Source of the DNA: Sinorhizobium sp. 6-70
GTDB taxonomy: Bacteria; Pseudomonadota; Alphaproteobacteria; Rhizobiales; Rhizobiaceae
Assembly: GCF_030124375.1 (NCBI RefSeq)
Contig: NZ_JASKLS010000004.1
Coordinates: forward strand, 62,001-126,000
Direction: 5' to 3'
Length of the DNA: 64,000 nucleotides
Shown here: piece by piece, positions 27,391 to 35,672 of the stretch
Position numbering within the stretch: position 1 is the first letter of the stretch
How the letters are laid out: the number at the start of each line of letters is the position of its first letter
Made by a program: the position numbers and the translations under genes
The notes under the pieces: generated by a model
Databases searched by the model: none
The model's input: only the letters and a program-made list of their open reading frames with translations
Told to the model about the DNA's origin: nothing

Positions 27391-28599
27391 ATGCTGACGA
27401 AGTCCAGCACTGAACTTGTACGTCAGCAGAACAGCACGCTTGTCCTTGCGGCGCTCCGCCGCAAAGGTTCCTTGTCCCACACGGAAATCGCATCGGAAAC
27501 CGCTCTCGCCTCGGCCACCGTCTCGGCCATCACCGCCGAACTGGAACACGCCGGGATCATCGCCAAAAGCGAGCAGCACGTTCAGGGCGGCCGTGGCCGG
27601 CCGCGCGTGCTTTTCACGCCGAGGCGCGACTGCGGCCATGTGATCGTCGCGCGCATTTCGTCCGATATCGTCCAGTATTCGCTCGCAGACTATGGCGGCA
27701 CTCTGCTCGACCGGTTCGAAGAGGCGAGACATCACGATCTGAAGGGCACCGCCACTTTCGGGCAGATGTTTGCCGCCGCACTTGAACGGTTGCTCCAGCG
27801 CTCCCGCATCACGAAAGAGGACGTGCTTGCCATCTCGATCAGCAGCAAGGGTCTTGTTGCCGCCGATGGAGCGCGACTGATCTGGTCGCCGATTTTCGGC
27901 CGCGAGGAACTCGATTTCGAAGAGCTGCTGCGCCCGGCTTGGCGCGCCAAGATCATGCTCAGCAACGAGACGCTCCTGGTTGCCCAGGCGCTCGCCGTCC
28001 GGGCCCAGGAGGAGAGAGAAGATTTCAGGGCGCTGGCGGCCATATCGCTCGGCCACAGCATCGGTCTCGGCCTTGCGCGGCAAGGGCGCCACGGTGACCT
28101 CGATGTTTCGGCGCCGAATTTCGGGCACATGCTGCACACGAGTTCCGCCGGGCTTTGCCGCTGCGGCGGCCATGGCTGCATCGAGGCGGCCGCAGGTTTC
28201 TATGGAATCCTGCGCACGGCATTCGAGGTGCCTTCCGACACGATCCCGGCGAAGTTCGTGCCGCTGTCGGAGATGGACAAGATCGCGGCAAGTGCGCGCC
28301 AGGGGCACCGTATGGCAGGCTACGCCTTTCGCCAGGCCGGCATCGCTCTCGGTAACGGCATCTCCCGCATGCTGAGCCTCTACGAGCCGATGCCGATCTT
28401 CGTCACCGGACCGGGGACACGTTACTTCGATCTCCTTCATAAGGGACTGGAGGAGGGGCTTGGCCAGTCCCTGCAGGTTCGCCTGCAGGGACTGCCGGAA
28501 ATCGCGGTGGCGGCTGACGAGCAACGGCTCGTCTTCGACGGTCATCTCAATCGCGCACTGAGCACGATCGATGCCGACATTGCCGCCGGGCATGGTTAG
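27391..28599 (+). CDS. ROK-family transcriptional repressor (XylR-like)
   Basis: The 402-residue protein has an N-terminal helix-turn-helix (about residues 13-75, SHTEIASETALASATVSAIT) followed by a ROK sugar-kinase-like domain. The zinc-binding motif CRCGGHGCIE is present near residue 255. It is divergent from xylF, as for xylose repressors, and most likely represses the importer in the absence of inducer. The kinase ATP site is not obvious, as expected for a regulator. Confidence 0.88.
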   Translation: MLTKSSTELVRQQNSTLVLAALRRKGSLSHTEIASETALASATVSAITAELEHAGIIAKSEQHVQGGRGRPRVLFTPRRDCGHVIVARISSDIVQYSLADYGGTLLDRFEEARHHDLKGTATFGQMFAAALERLLQRSRITKEDVLAISISSKGLVAADGARLIWSPIFGREELDFEELLRPAWRAKIMLSNETLLVAQALAVRAQEEREDFRALAAISLGHSIGLGLARQGRHGDLDVSAPNFGHMLHTSSAGLCRCGGHGCIEAAAGFYGILRTAFEVPSDTIPAKFVPLSEMDKIAASARQGHRMAGYAFRQAGIALGNGISRMLSLYEPMPIFVTGPGTRYFDLLHKGLEEGLGQSLQVRLQGLPEIAVAADEQRLVFDGHLNRALSTIDADIAAGHG

Positions 28600-28695
28600 T
28601 TCCGGCCGAAATCTTACAGGCGAATTCTGGTGCTTTTGCAATTTACAGTTATTTAGAGACTCCTTGCAAAGCTGTCACTGAGGCAGGGGGCATCC

Positions 28696-31041
28696 ATGTT
28701 TTCAGTGATTGCATGCATACGCAATGATCATGACTGGCGCCTGATCGCCGTCGCGGCGGTCGTTTGTCTTGCTGGCAGCGTCGCCACGATGCTGCTCCTC
28801 TTGCGCGCGCAGCGCAGCGGGGGCACTCAGCGGCGCCTTTGGACCGTCGCCTGCGCCCTGGCGTCCGGCGTCGGTATCTGGTCGACACATTTCATCGCGA
28901 TGCTCGCCTATGATGGCGGGATACCGATCGCCTATGAGGTCCGAGGCACGACCCTCTCGGTGCTGGTGGCGATCGCGGCGTCCTGGATTGCATTTGCCGT
29001 GGCTCTGGCCGGGACCTTCCGTTACGCCTTCGCCGGCGGCGGCGTCTTGCTCGGCGTCGGCATCGCAGCGATGCATTTCACCGGCATGCGCGCGGTCGAA
29101 ACGCAGGGCCAGGTTACCTTCGATTTTGGATCGACGATGATCGCCGTCATCTTCGGCACGTTGATTGCCGGCGTCGCGCTTCATGCGTTTCAGACGCTGC
29201 GGGGCGTTCGCAGGCTGGTCGTGTCCACGGTCCTGCTCGTTCTTGCGATTTGCGCGATGCATTTCAAGTCGATGAGCGGCGTCAGCCTCGTGCCGGACCC
29301 GGGTATTGCCGCCGCCGATGCATTCGATCCCGCCTGGCTAGCGGGGGGCGTGATCGCCGCATCGACGACACTCATCCTCGTGGCTTTCGGCGCGCTCTTT
29401 CTCGACCGTCACCTCACCGATCTTCGCGGCCTCGTCAACGCGTCGCTCGAAGGCATGATGATCGTCCGCGGCGATGAGATCGTCGATGTGAACGAGCGTT
29501 TCGTCGGCCTTTGTGGCCGGACCGCAAACGATCTGGCAAAGAGAAACCTCGCGGAGCTGTTCACGCAGGACCGGGAGCGGCCGGGGGATCGTCGGGCGTT
29601 CGGATCATGCGAACTCGAATTACTTCACGCGGACGGGAGGCGAATTCCCGTCGAGTACATGTGCCGCACGATCGAATACCGGGGTCGCGAGTGCGACGTG
29701 ATTTTCGTGCGCGATCTTAGCCAGCGCAAGGAGGCGGAACGCACGATCGAGCACCTTGCGCATCATGATGCCCTGACGGATCTTTCGAACCGCAGTTCCT
29801 TCGATCGCCGCATGGCGCAGGCGATCGCCGTAGCGAGCGCAAGGAACGAGCCATTGGCCGTCTTCTGTCTCGACCTCGATCGCTTCAAGGCCGTCAACGA
29901 TATTTTCGGTCACGGAGAAGGCGATCGCATCCTGCGCAAGGTGGCCGACATCCTGCGTACAGCATGCGCGGAAGGCGATACGATCGCGCGGCTCGGCGGC
30001 GACGAATTCGCGATCATCCAGCCTTCCGCCGGACCCGAGGCGGCGCGGCAATTGTCGGAGCGCATTCTCAGGCTTTTTGCCGAGGAAATGGACACCAGCC
30101 GTGACCCGATGGCCGTCGGCGTCAGCATCGGTGTGGCGATCTATCCGGCCGACGGAATGACGGCGGACCGGCTTTGCAACAACGCCGATACGGCGCTTTA
30201 CCGGGCCAAGCAGACCGGGAAGGGCATCGCCTGCTTCTTCGACGCCGAGATGGATGCAGCGGTGCGCACGCGCCGGCAGATGGAAAACGACCTTCGGCAC
30301 GCAGTCGTCAGACGTCAGCTTTTTCTTGAATACCAGCCGCTCGTCGACGTTCGTGACGACAGGGTCGTCGGCTACGAGGCGCTGTTGCGCTGGCAGCATC
30401 CCGACCGCGGTCTCGTCAGCCCCAGTGTTTTCATTCCGATTGCCGAGGAAAGCGGCTCGATCATCCAGATCGGTGAGTGGGTGCTCGAGCAGGCTTGCCT
30501 TGAGGCGGTCCGATGGAACGAGCCGCTGGCGATTTCAGTCAATATATCGCCGGTGCAGTTTCTGCTTCCCAACCTCTTTGACCAGATCGAGGGGGTCCTG
30601 AGGCGCACCGGTCTCGAGCCGCGCCGGCTGGAACTGGAGATCACCGAAGCAGTGCTCATGCACAACAGAGATGACGTGCTGGCGACGCTCGTCCGGTTGC
30701 GACTGCTCGGCGTCCGCATCGTCATGGACGATTTCGGGACGGGGCATTCCTCGCTCAGCAACCTCCAGAACTTCCCGTTCGACAAACTGAAGATCGATTG
30801 CAGCTTCACCGCGGCTCTCGACAAGGATCCGGCGGCGCACGCCATCATCCGCGCGATCATCGCCCTCGGTCAAAGCCTCAACCTGCCGGTGGTGACCGAA
30901 GGTGTCGAAACGGAGCGGCAGAAGCAGATCATCGTCGAAGAGGGATGCCGGCAGATACAGGGCTTTCTCTCCGGTCGCCCGGGACGCGCGCCGAGTTCCA
31001 CCCAGCCGGCGCAAGACCGGCTGCAAAGCGTCGAGGCGTGA
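28696..31041 (+). CDS. MHYT-PAS-GGDEF-EAL membrane sensor for cyclic di-GMP
   Basis: The 781-residue protein has an N-terminal MHYT sensor of seven helices (about 1-245), with the motif repeats STHFIAM, AMHFTGM and AMHFKSM that bind a metal or diatomic gas in the family model. A PAS segment follows at about 255-345. The diguanylate cyclase domain has an intact GGDEF at residues 434-438. The phosphodiesterase domain has EAL at 561-563 and keeps the NISP, ITE, DDFGTGHSS and TEGVE motifs. The product-inhibition RxxD site before GGDEF reads AEGD, so feedback inhibition is probably lost. Both activities look intact. The N-terminal cysteine and third motif vary from the canonical MHYT sequence. Confidence 0.92.
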   Translation: MFSVIACIRNDHDWRLIAVAAVVCLAGSVATMLLLLRAQRSGGTQRRLWTVACALASGVGIWSTHFIAMLAYDGGIPIAYEVRGTTLSVLVAIAASWIAFAVALAGTFRYAFAGGGVLLGVGIAAMHFTGMRAVETQGQVTFDFGSTMIAVIFGTLIAGVALHAFQTLRGVRRLVVSTVLLVLAICAMHFKSMSGVSLVPDPGIAAADAFDPAWLAGGVIAASTTLILVAFGALFLDRHLTDLRGLVNASLEGMMIVRGDEIVDVNERFVGLCGRTANDLAKRNLAELFTQDRERPGDRRAFGSCELELLHADGRRIPVEYMCRTIEYRGRECDVIFVRDLSQRKEAERTIEHLAHHDALTDLSNRSSFDRRMAQAIAVASARNEPLAVFCLDLDRFKAVNDIFGHGEGDRILRKVADILRTACAEGDTIARLGGDEFAIIQPSAGPEAARQLSERILRLFAEEMDTSRDPMAVGVSIGVAIYPADGMTADRLCNNADTALYRAKQTGKGIACFFDAEMDAAVRTRRQMENDLRHAVVRRQLFLEYQPLVDVRDDRVVGYEALLRWQHPDRGLVSPSVFIPIAEESGSIIQIGEWVLEQACLEAVRWNEPLAISVNISPVQFLLPNLFDQIEGVLRRTGLEPRRLELEITEAVLMHNRDDVLATLVRLRLLGVRIVMDDFGTGHSSLSNLQNFPFDKLKIDCSFTAALDKDPAAHAIIRAIIALGQSLNLPVVTEGVETERQKQIIVEEGCRQIQGFLSGRPGRAPSSTQPAQDRLQSVEA

Positions 31042-31061
31042 TTTTCACCGAATGAAAAAAG

Positions 31062-31090
31062 ATCAAGGCCGGTTAAAGCCCGGCCTTGAT
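31062..31090. terminator. Bidirectional terminator between the GGDEF-EAL gene and idhA
   Basis: There is a perfect 11-bp stem, ATCAAGGCCGG with its complement, and a seven-base loop. On the minus strand it is followed by CTTTTTTC (strong for idhA); on the plus strand by TGTTTC (weaker). The two genes converge here. Confidence 0.85.
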
Positions 31091-31112
31091 TGTTTCGTCG
31101 AAAATGCCGGTG

Positions 31113-32105
31113 TCAGGCGACGCTGATCTGGCGCTTCTCGGCAACCGACTTCACGGCCGCGTCGGCCAGTGCCAGCGCCGCGAGGCCGTCCTTGCCGGAG
31201 GGCGTGATTTCCGCGCCTTTTTCGATCGCGGCGATGAAGCTCTCGATCTCGTTTGCGTAAGCCTCGGTATAGCGCGTCATGAAGAAGTCGTGCAGCGGCG
31301 GACGCGTGTAGCCTTCGCCGGTGGCGATTTCGATCGATACGGGGCGCTGGTTTTCCGCCGAGACGACGCCCTTCGATCCGTGAACCTCGATTCGCTGATC
31401 GTAGCCATAGGTGGCACGGCGAGAATTCGAGATGATCGCCTGTCTGCCGGAGGCCGTCTGCAGGATGACCGACACGCTGTCATAATCGCCGGCCGCGCCG
31501 ATCGCCTTGTCCACCAGCACGGCAGCGGTGGCGGTCACCGTAACGGGTTCCTCCCCGAGCAGGAAGCGCGCCATGTCGAAATCGTGGATCGTCATGTCGC
31601 GGAAGATGCCGCCCGAGCGCTTGATATAGTCGACCGGCGGCGCACCCGGATCGCGCGAGGTGATCGTCACCATCTCGACATCGCCGATGCGGCCGTCGTC
31701 GATTGCCTTGCGTACGGCCATGAAATGCGGGTCGAAGCGGCGGTTGAAACCGACCATCAGTTTGGCCTTGGTGTCCGACACGACCTTGAGGCAGGCCCTC
31801 ACGCGCTCGACATCGAGGTCGATCGGCTTTTCGCAGAAGATCGCCTTGCCGGCGTGGGCAAAGCGCTCGATCAGGTCGGCATGCGTATCGGTCGGCGTGC
31901 AGATGACGACCGCATCGATATCGGCAGCGCTTTCGATTGCCTCGATCGTGCGCACTTCGCAGCCATAGGCCTTGGCGATGGCATCCGCCGCCGCCGGGAC
32001 GGCGTCGGCAACCGCGACAAGGACGGCGTCAGGATTGCCGCTGACGGCTTTCGCGTGAACCTTGCCGATGCGCCCGGCGCCCAGAAGACCAAATCTCACT
32101 GTCAT
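31113..32105 (-). CDS. idhA: Inositol 2-dehydrogenase (Gfo/Idh/MocA family)
   Basis: A 330-residue NAD-dependent oxidoreductase. The Rossmann motif is FGLLGAGRIGKVHA at residues 4-17. EKPIDLD near residue 96 carries the conserved EKP lysine, and the catalytic region reads DMTIHDFDMARF. It closely follows the rhizobial IdhA pattern, which oxidises myo-inositol to scyllo-inosose. The ATG at 32105 is preceded by GAGAGA; 32 upstream codons in frame look non-coding. It stands apart from other iol genes, as in S. meliloti, and an IolR-type motif lies 233 bases upstream. Confidence 0.88.
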   Translation of the reverse strand: MTVRFGLLGAGRIGKVHAKAVSGNPDAVLVAVADAVPAAADAIAKAYGCEVRTIEAIESAADIDAVVICTPTDTHADLIERFAHAGKAIFCEKPIDLDVERVRACLKVVSDTKAKLMVGFNRRFDPHFMAVRKAIDDGRIGDVEMVTITSRDPGAPPVDYIKRSGGIFRDMTIHDFDMARFLLGEEPVTVTATAAVLVDKAIGAAGDYDSVSVILQTASGRQAIISNSRRATYGYDQRIEVHGSKGVVSAENQRPVSIEIATGEGYTRPPLHDFFMTRYTEAYANEIESFIAAIEKGAEITPSGKDGLAALALADAAVKSVAEKRQISVA

Positions 32106-32337
32106 GTTCGTCTCTCTCGAAATCCGGTCGCAACCGGAAGGGACGCGATGATGACGCTCATCGCGCGAAGGCGTCGCGGGCAGCATTGCCCGCGCATGCA
32201 TAGGAACGTAACGACGGTTGATATCCCCGCGCGCCGCGGCGAGGTGTGCCTCTCTCCCTTGGCTCCATTCCGATCCTGTCTCGCGTTTGCGACAATTTCA
32301 CGAGTGACGGAATGAAAAGGCCAATTTTCTCACTTTC

Positions 32338-32351
32338 GGAATTTTTATTCC
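32338..32351. promoter_or_regulatory. IolR-type motif GGAA-N6-TTCC upstream of idhA
   Basis: The sequence GGAATTTTTATTCC matches the GGAA-N6-TTCC pattern that I recall being reported for the inositol repressor IolR of S. meliloti. It is in the 351-base gap between idhA and the small membrane-protein gene, in an AT-rich patch where the promoter would be. Nothing else coding is seen in this gap. Confidence 0.6.
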
Positions 32352-32456
32352 ATTCGTACCGGCGTCGTCAAGGCCGGGTTTATTGGGACACACTTGCGGA
32401 CGCGGCCAATTTGCCCATACAAGGAAGCCACTTTGTACGCTCGCCCGAGAGACGGA

Positions 32457-32687
32457 ATGCTCAAGTTCATCGACCCGGATCACCCTTTCTACCGGCCCCT
32501 GTGGGTCCGCCTGTTGATCGTCGCCGCCTGTGCCGCGTGGACGGCGGTCGAGTTCAGCAACGGCCAGGTAACTTGGGGCATGATCTTCCTGGCTGTGACT
32601 GCCTATGCAGGCTGTGCCCTGCTGATCTTCTTCAAGCCGAAGCAATCGGCCGATGACAAGGCCGATACGGAGGACGCATCGAAGTGA
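32457..32687 (+). CDS. Small two-helix membrane protein (DUF3329-like)
   Basis: A 76-residue protein beginning MLKFIDPDHPFYRPLWVRLL, a start I recognise from short DUF3329-type rhizobial proteins. Two hydrophobic stretches (about residues 16-34 and 40-60) and a charged tail (KQSADDKADTEDASK) fit an inner-membrane protein. The ATG at 32457 matches the conserved start. No function is known. It converges on the next gene with three bases between stops. Confidence 0.7.
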   Translation: MLKFIDPDHPFYRPLWVRLLIVAACAAWTAVEFSNGQVTWGMIFLAVTAYAGCALLIFFKPKQSADDKADTEDASK

Positions 32688-32690
32688 AGG

Positions 32691-33149
32691 TCATGTCGAC
32701 CTGTTGTCGCGCGGCAGCCTTAGCGACGCTTCGTCGATGAGCATATTGGCGAGCTTCATCCGGATGGTGGCGTTGGCCCTGAATTCGGCCGGTAACCTGT
32801 CCGGATGGTTGGCGGCGGCGAACCGCCGTCGCTTGGCAGCGAGCGTCGCGGCCGTCTCCTGCTCCTGCAGCGCGAGGTCGGCGGCAACGTCAGCAAGACT
32901 CGTGCGTCTCAGATAATCGGGCATCACCGGTGGCTGCGCCTTCTCGGCCGGCGCGAGCTCACGATAGGCTCGCTCCACGGCATCGAATGCGGCTGCGGCC
33001 GCCGAAGACGTGTCGACGATGAAGCCTGGCGAGAAACCCGCTTTCCCGTGCCGGAATACCTGCACGCCGACGTCCTCTTCGGAGGCCTCGTCCTGCTGCT
33101 CCTCCTTCAATCGCTCGAGCACCGACTGAAACACCGACATGCCGAACAT
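32691..33149 (-). CDS. Uncharacterised protein with a J-domain-like HPD motif
   Basis: A 152-residue, acidic to basic soluble protein; the start is supported by AAAGG eight bases before the ATG. The first half is charged (LKEEQQDEASEEDVG). The C-terminal part (about 105-145) reads AAKRRRFAAANHPDRLPAEF followed by NATIRMKLANMLIDEA. The sequence helix-HPD-helix is what J-domains show between helices II and III, and HPD is the motif that stimulates Hsp70 ATPase. The protein lacks the rest of a normal DnaJ, so it may be a truncated or divergent J-protein. Function inferred only. Confidence 0.6.
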   Translation of the reverse strand: MFGMSVFQSVLERLKEEQQDEASEEDVGVQVFRHGKAGFSPGFIVDTSSAAAAAFDAVERAYRELAPAEKAQPPVMPDYLRRTSLADVAADLALQEQETAATLAAKRRRFAAANHPDRLPAEFRANATIRMKLANMLIDEASLRLPRDNRST

Positions 33150-33255
33150 GACGTTGCCTTTCCCAAAAGCTCATTCAAGGCGAAGCAATTTTGCTCCAAG
33201 CGAACGAAGCACTGATCTTGGGCGATCCTGCCCTGCGAGGGTTATGCGGGCCTGA

Positions 33256-34239
33256 TCACGCTCTGCTTTGCTTCAGGATCAGGTCGTAGAGCAGCTTTGC
33301 GCTTGGCGGCAGGGCGCGGCCTTCCGCGGTGATGAGGCCGTAGGGCTTGATGCGTATCGGGAATTGCGTCGGCAGCACGCGAATATCGCCGGCAGGCGTC
33401 CCGTTGCCGGCGACGAGGTTCGCGACGTCGAGGGCGACCGGCGCGATCGCATTGGTGTTTCGAACGATCGACAGCGTCAGGATGATCGATGACGTGTTGA
33501 TGACAGTTGCCGGCAGCCGGACGCCGGCGGAGACGAAGCTGTCCTCGACCGCGCGGCGCAACAGCGTGCCCGGCGGCTGGAACACCCAGTCGTAGCCCGG
33601 CAGGTCGTCGGCACTGGCAAATGCCTTGTCGAGAAGGGGATGGCCTTCGCGAACGATCAGGCAGACGTCCTCAAAGCCGATCTCCACCATGTTGAAGAGA
33701 CGCGGATTGAAATCGTCCGGGATGCGACCGACGACGAAGTCGTGGCGCGCCGCCAGGAGTTCGCGGGTCAGCACATTGCTGTTGTCGATCTGCACATTGA
33801 TCTCGATGCCCGGATAGGCTGTGGAAACCTGGCGGATGGCAGGCACGGCGAGGTTAAGGGCGGGGCCGGTGACCGAGCCGAGCGATACCGAGCCGCCGCT
33901 GCCGGTTTTCAGTTCATTGATCTCGCGCGCGGCCTCGCGCAGTTCGAGAAAGATCGAGCGCGCGCGTCGCGCAAGCGCCTCGCCATAACGGGTCAGTTCG
34001 ACGCCGCGCGCCACCCGTTCGCAAATCGGCGCCTTCATGATCGCTTCGATTTCGGCGAGCATGCGCGACGCCGCGGGTTGCGAGATGCCGAGCGAATCGG
34101 CGGCGGTGCTGATGCGGCGATGATCCTCGATCGCCAGGATGAGTCTCATGTGATTGATCTTCAGCCCCGACCGTAAGAGGCCGGTATCGAGGAGTTCGTC
34201 CGCCACCCCGGTGGCATTCGCCCTGCTGTCCACTGTCAC
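33256..34239 (-). CDS. gbpR: LysR-family regulator of the chvE locus (GbpR)
   Basis: A 327-residue LysR protein with an extended N-terminus before the winged helix (STAADSLGISQPAASRMLAE, residues about 44-63). It is divergent from chvE, exactly as GbpR (galactose-binding protein regulator) is in Agrobacterium. It likely activates chvE-gguABC in response to L-arabinose, galactose or fucose. The first codon appears to be GTG at 34239. A 16-bp palindrome lies 54 bases upstream. Confidence 0.85.
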   Translation of the reverse strand: MTVDSRANATGVADELLDTGLLRSGLKINHMRLILAIEDHRRISTAADSLGISQPAASRMLAEIEAIMKAPICERVARGVELTRYGEALARRARSIFLELREAAREINELKTGSGGSVSLGSVTGPALNLAVPAIRQVSTAYPGIEINVQIDNSNVLTRELLAARHDFVVGRIPDDFNPRLFNMVEIGFEDVCLIVREGHPLLDKAFASADDLPGYDWVFQPPGTLLRRAVEDSFVSAGVRLPATVINTSSIILTLSIVRNTNAIAPVALDVANLVAGNGTPAGDIRVLPTQFPIRIKPYGLITAEGRALPPSAKLLYDLILKQSRA

Positions 34240-34292
34240 GGCATTCGTCCCGTTTCGGAAAAGTTTTAATAATCACACTCTTTTGACGTGGT

Positions 34293-34308
34293 ATATCAAT
34301 TTTGATAT
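34293..34308. promoter_or_regulatory. GbpR-type operator palindrome ATATCAATTTTGATAT
   Basis: A perfect 16-bp palindrome in the gbpR-chvE divergent region, with flanking TT/TG bases that extend it loosely. LysR proteins bind such AT-rich dyads. It could serve both genes. The call rests on position and symmetry. Confidence 0.65.
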
Positions 34309-34508
34309 GCATGCAAAGCGATATTGTATTTGACAGTTATGTCGATTGATTCCAGTTTCCCTTCCGATGCGCCAGTGCATGCGGGAGTATGTGGGGCCGG
34401 GAGGGCTTTCCTTCACCTTGAACCACCGCCGGAGACCAGCTCTCCGCGCCGGTGGATCGCTGCGCATATGACGGGGCCTGCCGGCTTCAACACTCAGGGA
34501 GAGATCTG

Positions 34509-35576
34509 ATGAAATTGATTACTTCGCTTCTCGCAGCCGCGGCGATTTCCGTCGCGTCGTTTGCTGCACCGGTCTTCGCACAGGACAAGGGCACGGTCGG
34601 CATCTCCATGCCGACGAAGACGTCGACCCGCTGGATTTCCGACGGCGAGACCATGGAGAAGCTGTTCAAGGACGCCGGCTACACGCCGGACCTGCAGTTC
34701 GCTGACGACGACATTCCGAACCAGCTCGCGCAGATCGAGAACATGGTGACCAAGGGCGCGAAGGTTCTTGTGATCGGCGCCATCGACGGCACCACGCTGT
34801 CCGACATCTTGCAGAAAGCACACGACGCTGGCGTCAAGGTTATTGCCTATGACCGGCTTATCCGCGACTCCGGCAACGTCGATTACTACGCGACCTTCGA
34901 CAACTTCCAGGTCGGCGTCCTGCAGGCGACGTCGCTCGTCAACGGCCTGAAGCTCGACGGCGCGACCGAGCCGAAGAACATCGAACTTTTCGGCGGTTCG
35001 CCGGATGACAACAACGCCTTCTTCTTCTACGACGGCGCCATGTCGGTCCTGCAGCCCTTGATCGACGGCGGCAAGATCGTCGTGAAGTCCGGCCAGACGG
35101 GCATGGATCAGGTAGGTACCCTGCGTTGGGACGGCGCTGTCGCCCAGGCCCGCATGGAAAACCTGCTTTCGTCCACCTACACCGATGCCAAGGTCGACGG
35201 CGTGCTTTCGCCTTATGACGGTCTCTCGATCGGCATCATCTCGGCGCTGAAGGGTGTCGGCTATGGCTCCGGCGACATGCCGATGCCGGTGGTCACCGGT
35301 CAGGACGCCGAACTGCCGTCGGTCAAGTCGATCCTCGCCGACGAACAGAATTCAACTGTCTTCAAGGACACCCGCGAACTCGCCAAGGTCACCGTCGGCA
35401 TGGTCAACGCGATCATGGACGGCAAGGAGCCGGAGGTGAACGACACCAAGACCTATGAAAACGGTGTCAAGGTTGTTCCGTCCTACCTGCTGAAGCCGGT
35501 TGCGGTCGACAAGTCCAACGCCAAGGAAATCCTTGTCGGCTCGGGCTACTACACGGAAGACCAGATCAACAACTGA
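34509..35576 (+). CDS. chvE: Periplasmic sugar-binding protein ChvE
   Basis: A 355-residue precursor with a signal peptide of 24 residues (ends APVFA, mature QDKGTVGIS) and a type I binding fold containing [23 protein letters not shown] and SPDDNNAFF. These match ChvE of Agrobacterium, which binds galactose, arabinose and related sugars for uptake, and there also presents them to VirA. The start ATG at 34509 follows AGGGAGAG. It is the first gene of chvE-gguA-gguB-gguC, followed by an internal terminator-like hairpin. Confidence 0.93.
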   Translation: MKLITSLLAAAAISVASFAAPVFAQDKGTVGISMPTKTSTRWISDGETMEKLFKDAGYTPDLQFADDDIPNQLAQIENMVTKGAKVLVIGAIDGTTLSDILQKAHDAGVKVIAYDRLIRDSGNVDYYATFDNFQVGVLQATSLVNGLKLDGATEPKNIELFGGSPDDNNAFFFYDGAMSVLQPLIDGGKIVVKSGQTGMDQVGTLRWDGAVAQARMENLLSSTYTDAKVDGVLSPYDGLSIGIISALKGVGYGSGDMPMPVVTGQDAELPSVKSILADEQNSTVFKDTRELAKVTVGMVNAIMDGKEPEVNDTKTYENGVKVVPSYLLKPVAVDKSNAKEILVGSGYYTEDQINN

Positions 35577-35591
35577 TCGCGTCACACATGG

Positions 35592-35619
35592 GGGTCCGCG
35601 ATCCGTTGCGGACCCTTTT
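35592..35619 (+). terminator. Intrinsic terminator/attenuator between chvE and gguA
   Basis: There is a perfect 8-bp GC-rich stem, GGGTCCGC with its complement, and an eight-base loop, followed directly by TTTTCTCT. It begins 15 bases after the chvE stop. Because gguA follows without another obvious promoter, partial termination is the likely role. A weaker hairpin (AGTCTG/CAGACT) follows at 35633-35654. Confidence 0.8.
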
Positions 35620-35672
35620 CTCTGGGTAAGGGAGTCTGTAGTCTCTCGCAGACTGCCGCTGGAATGCTGAAC

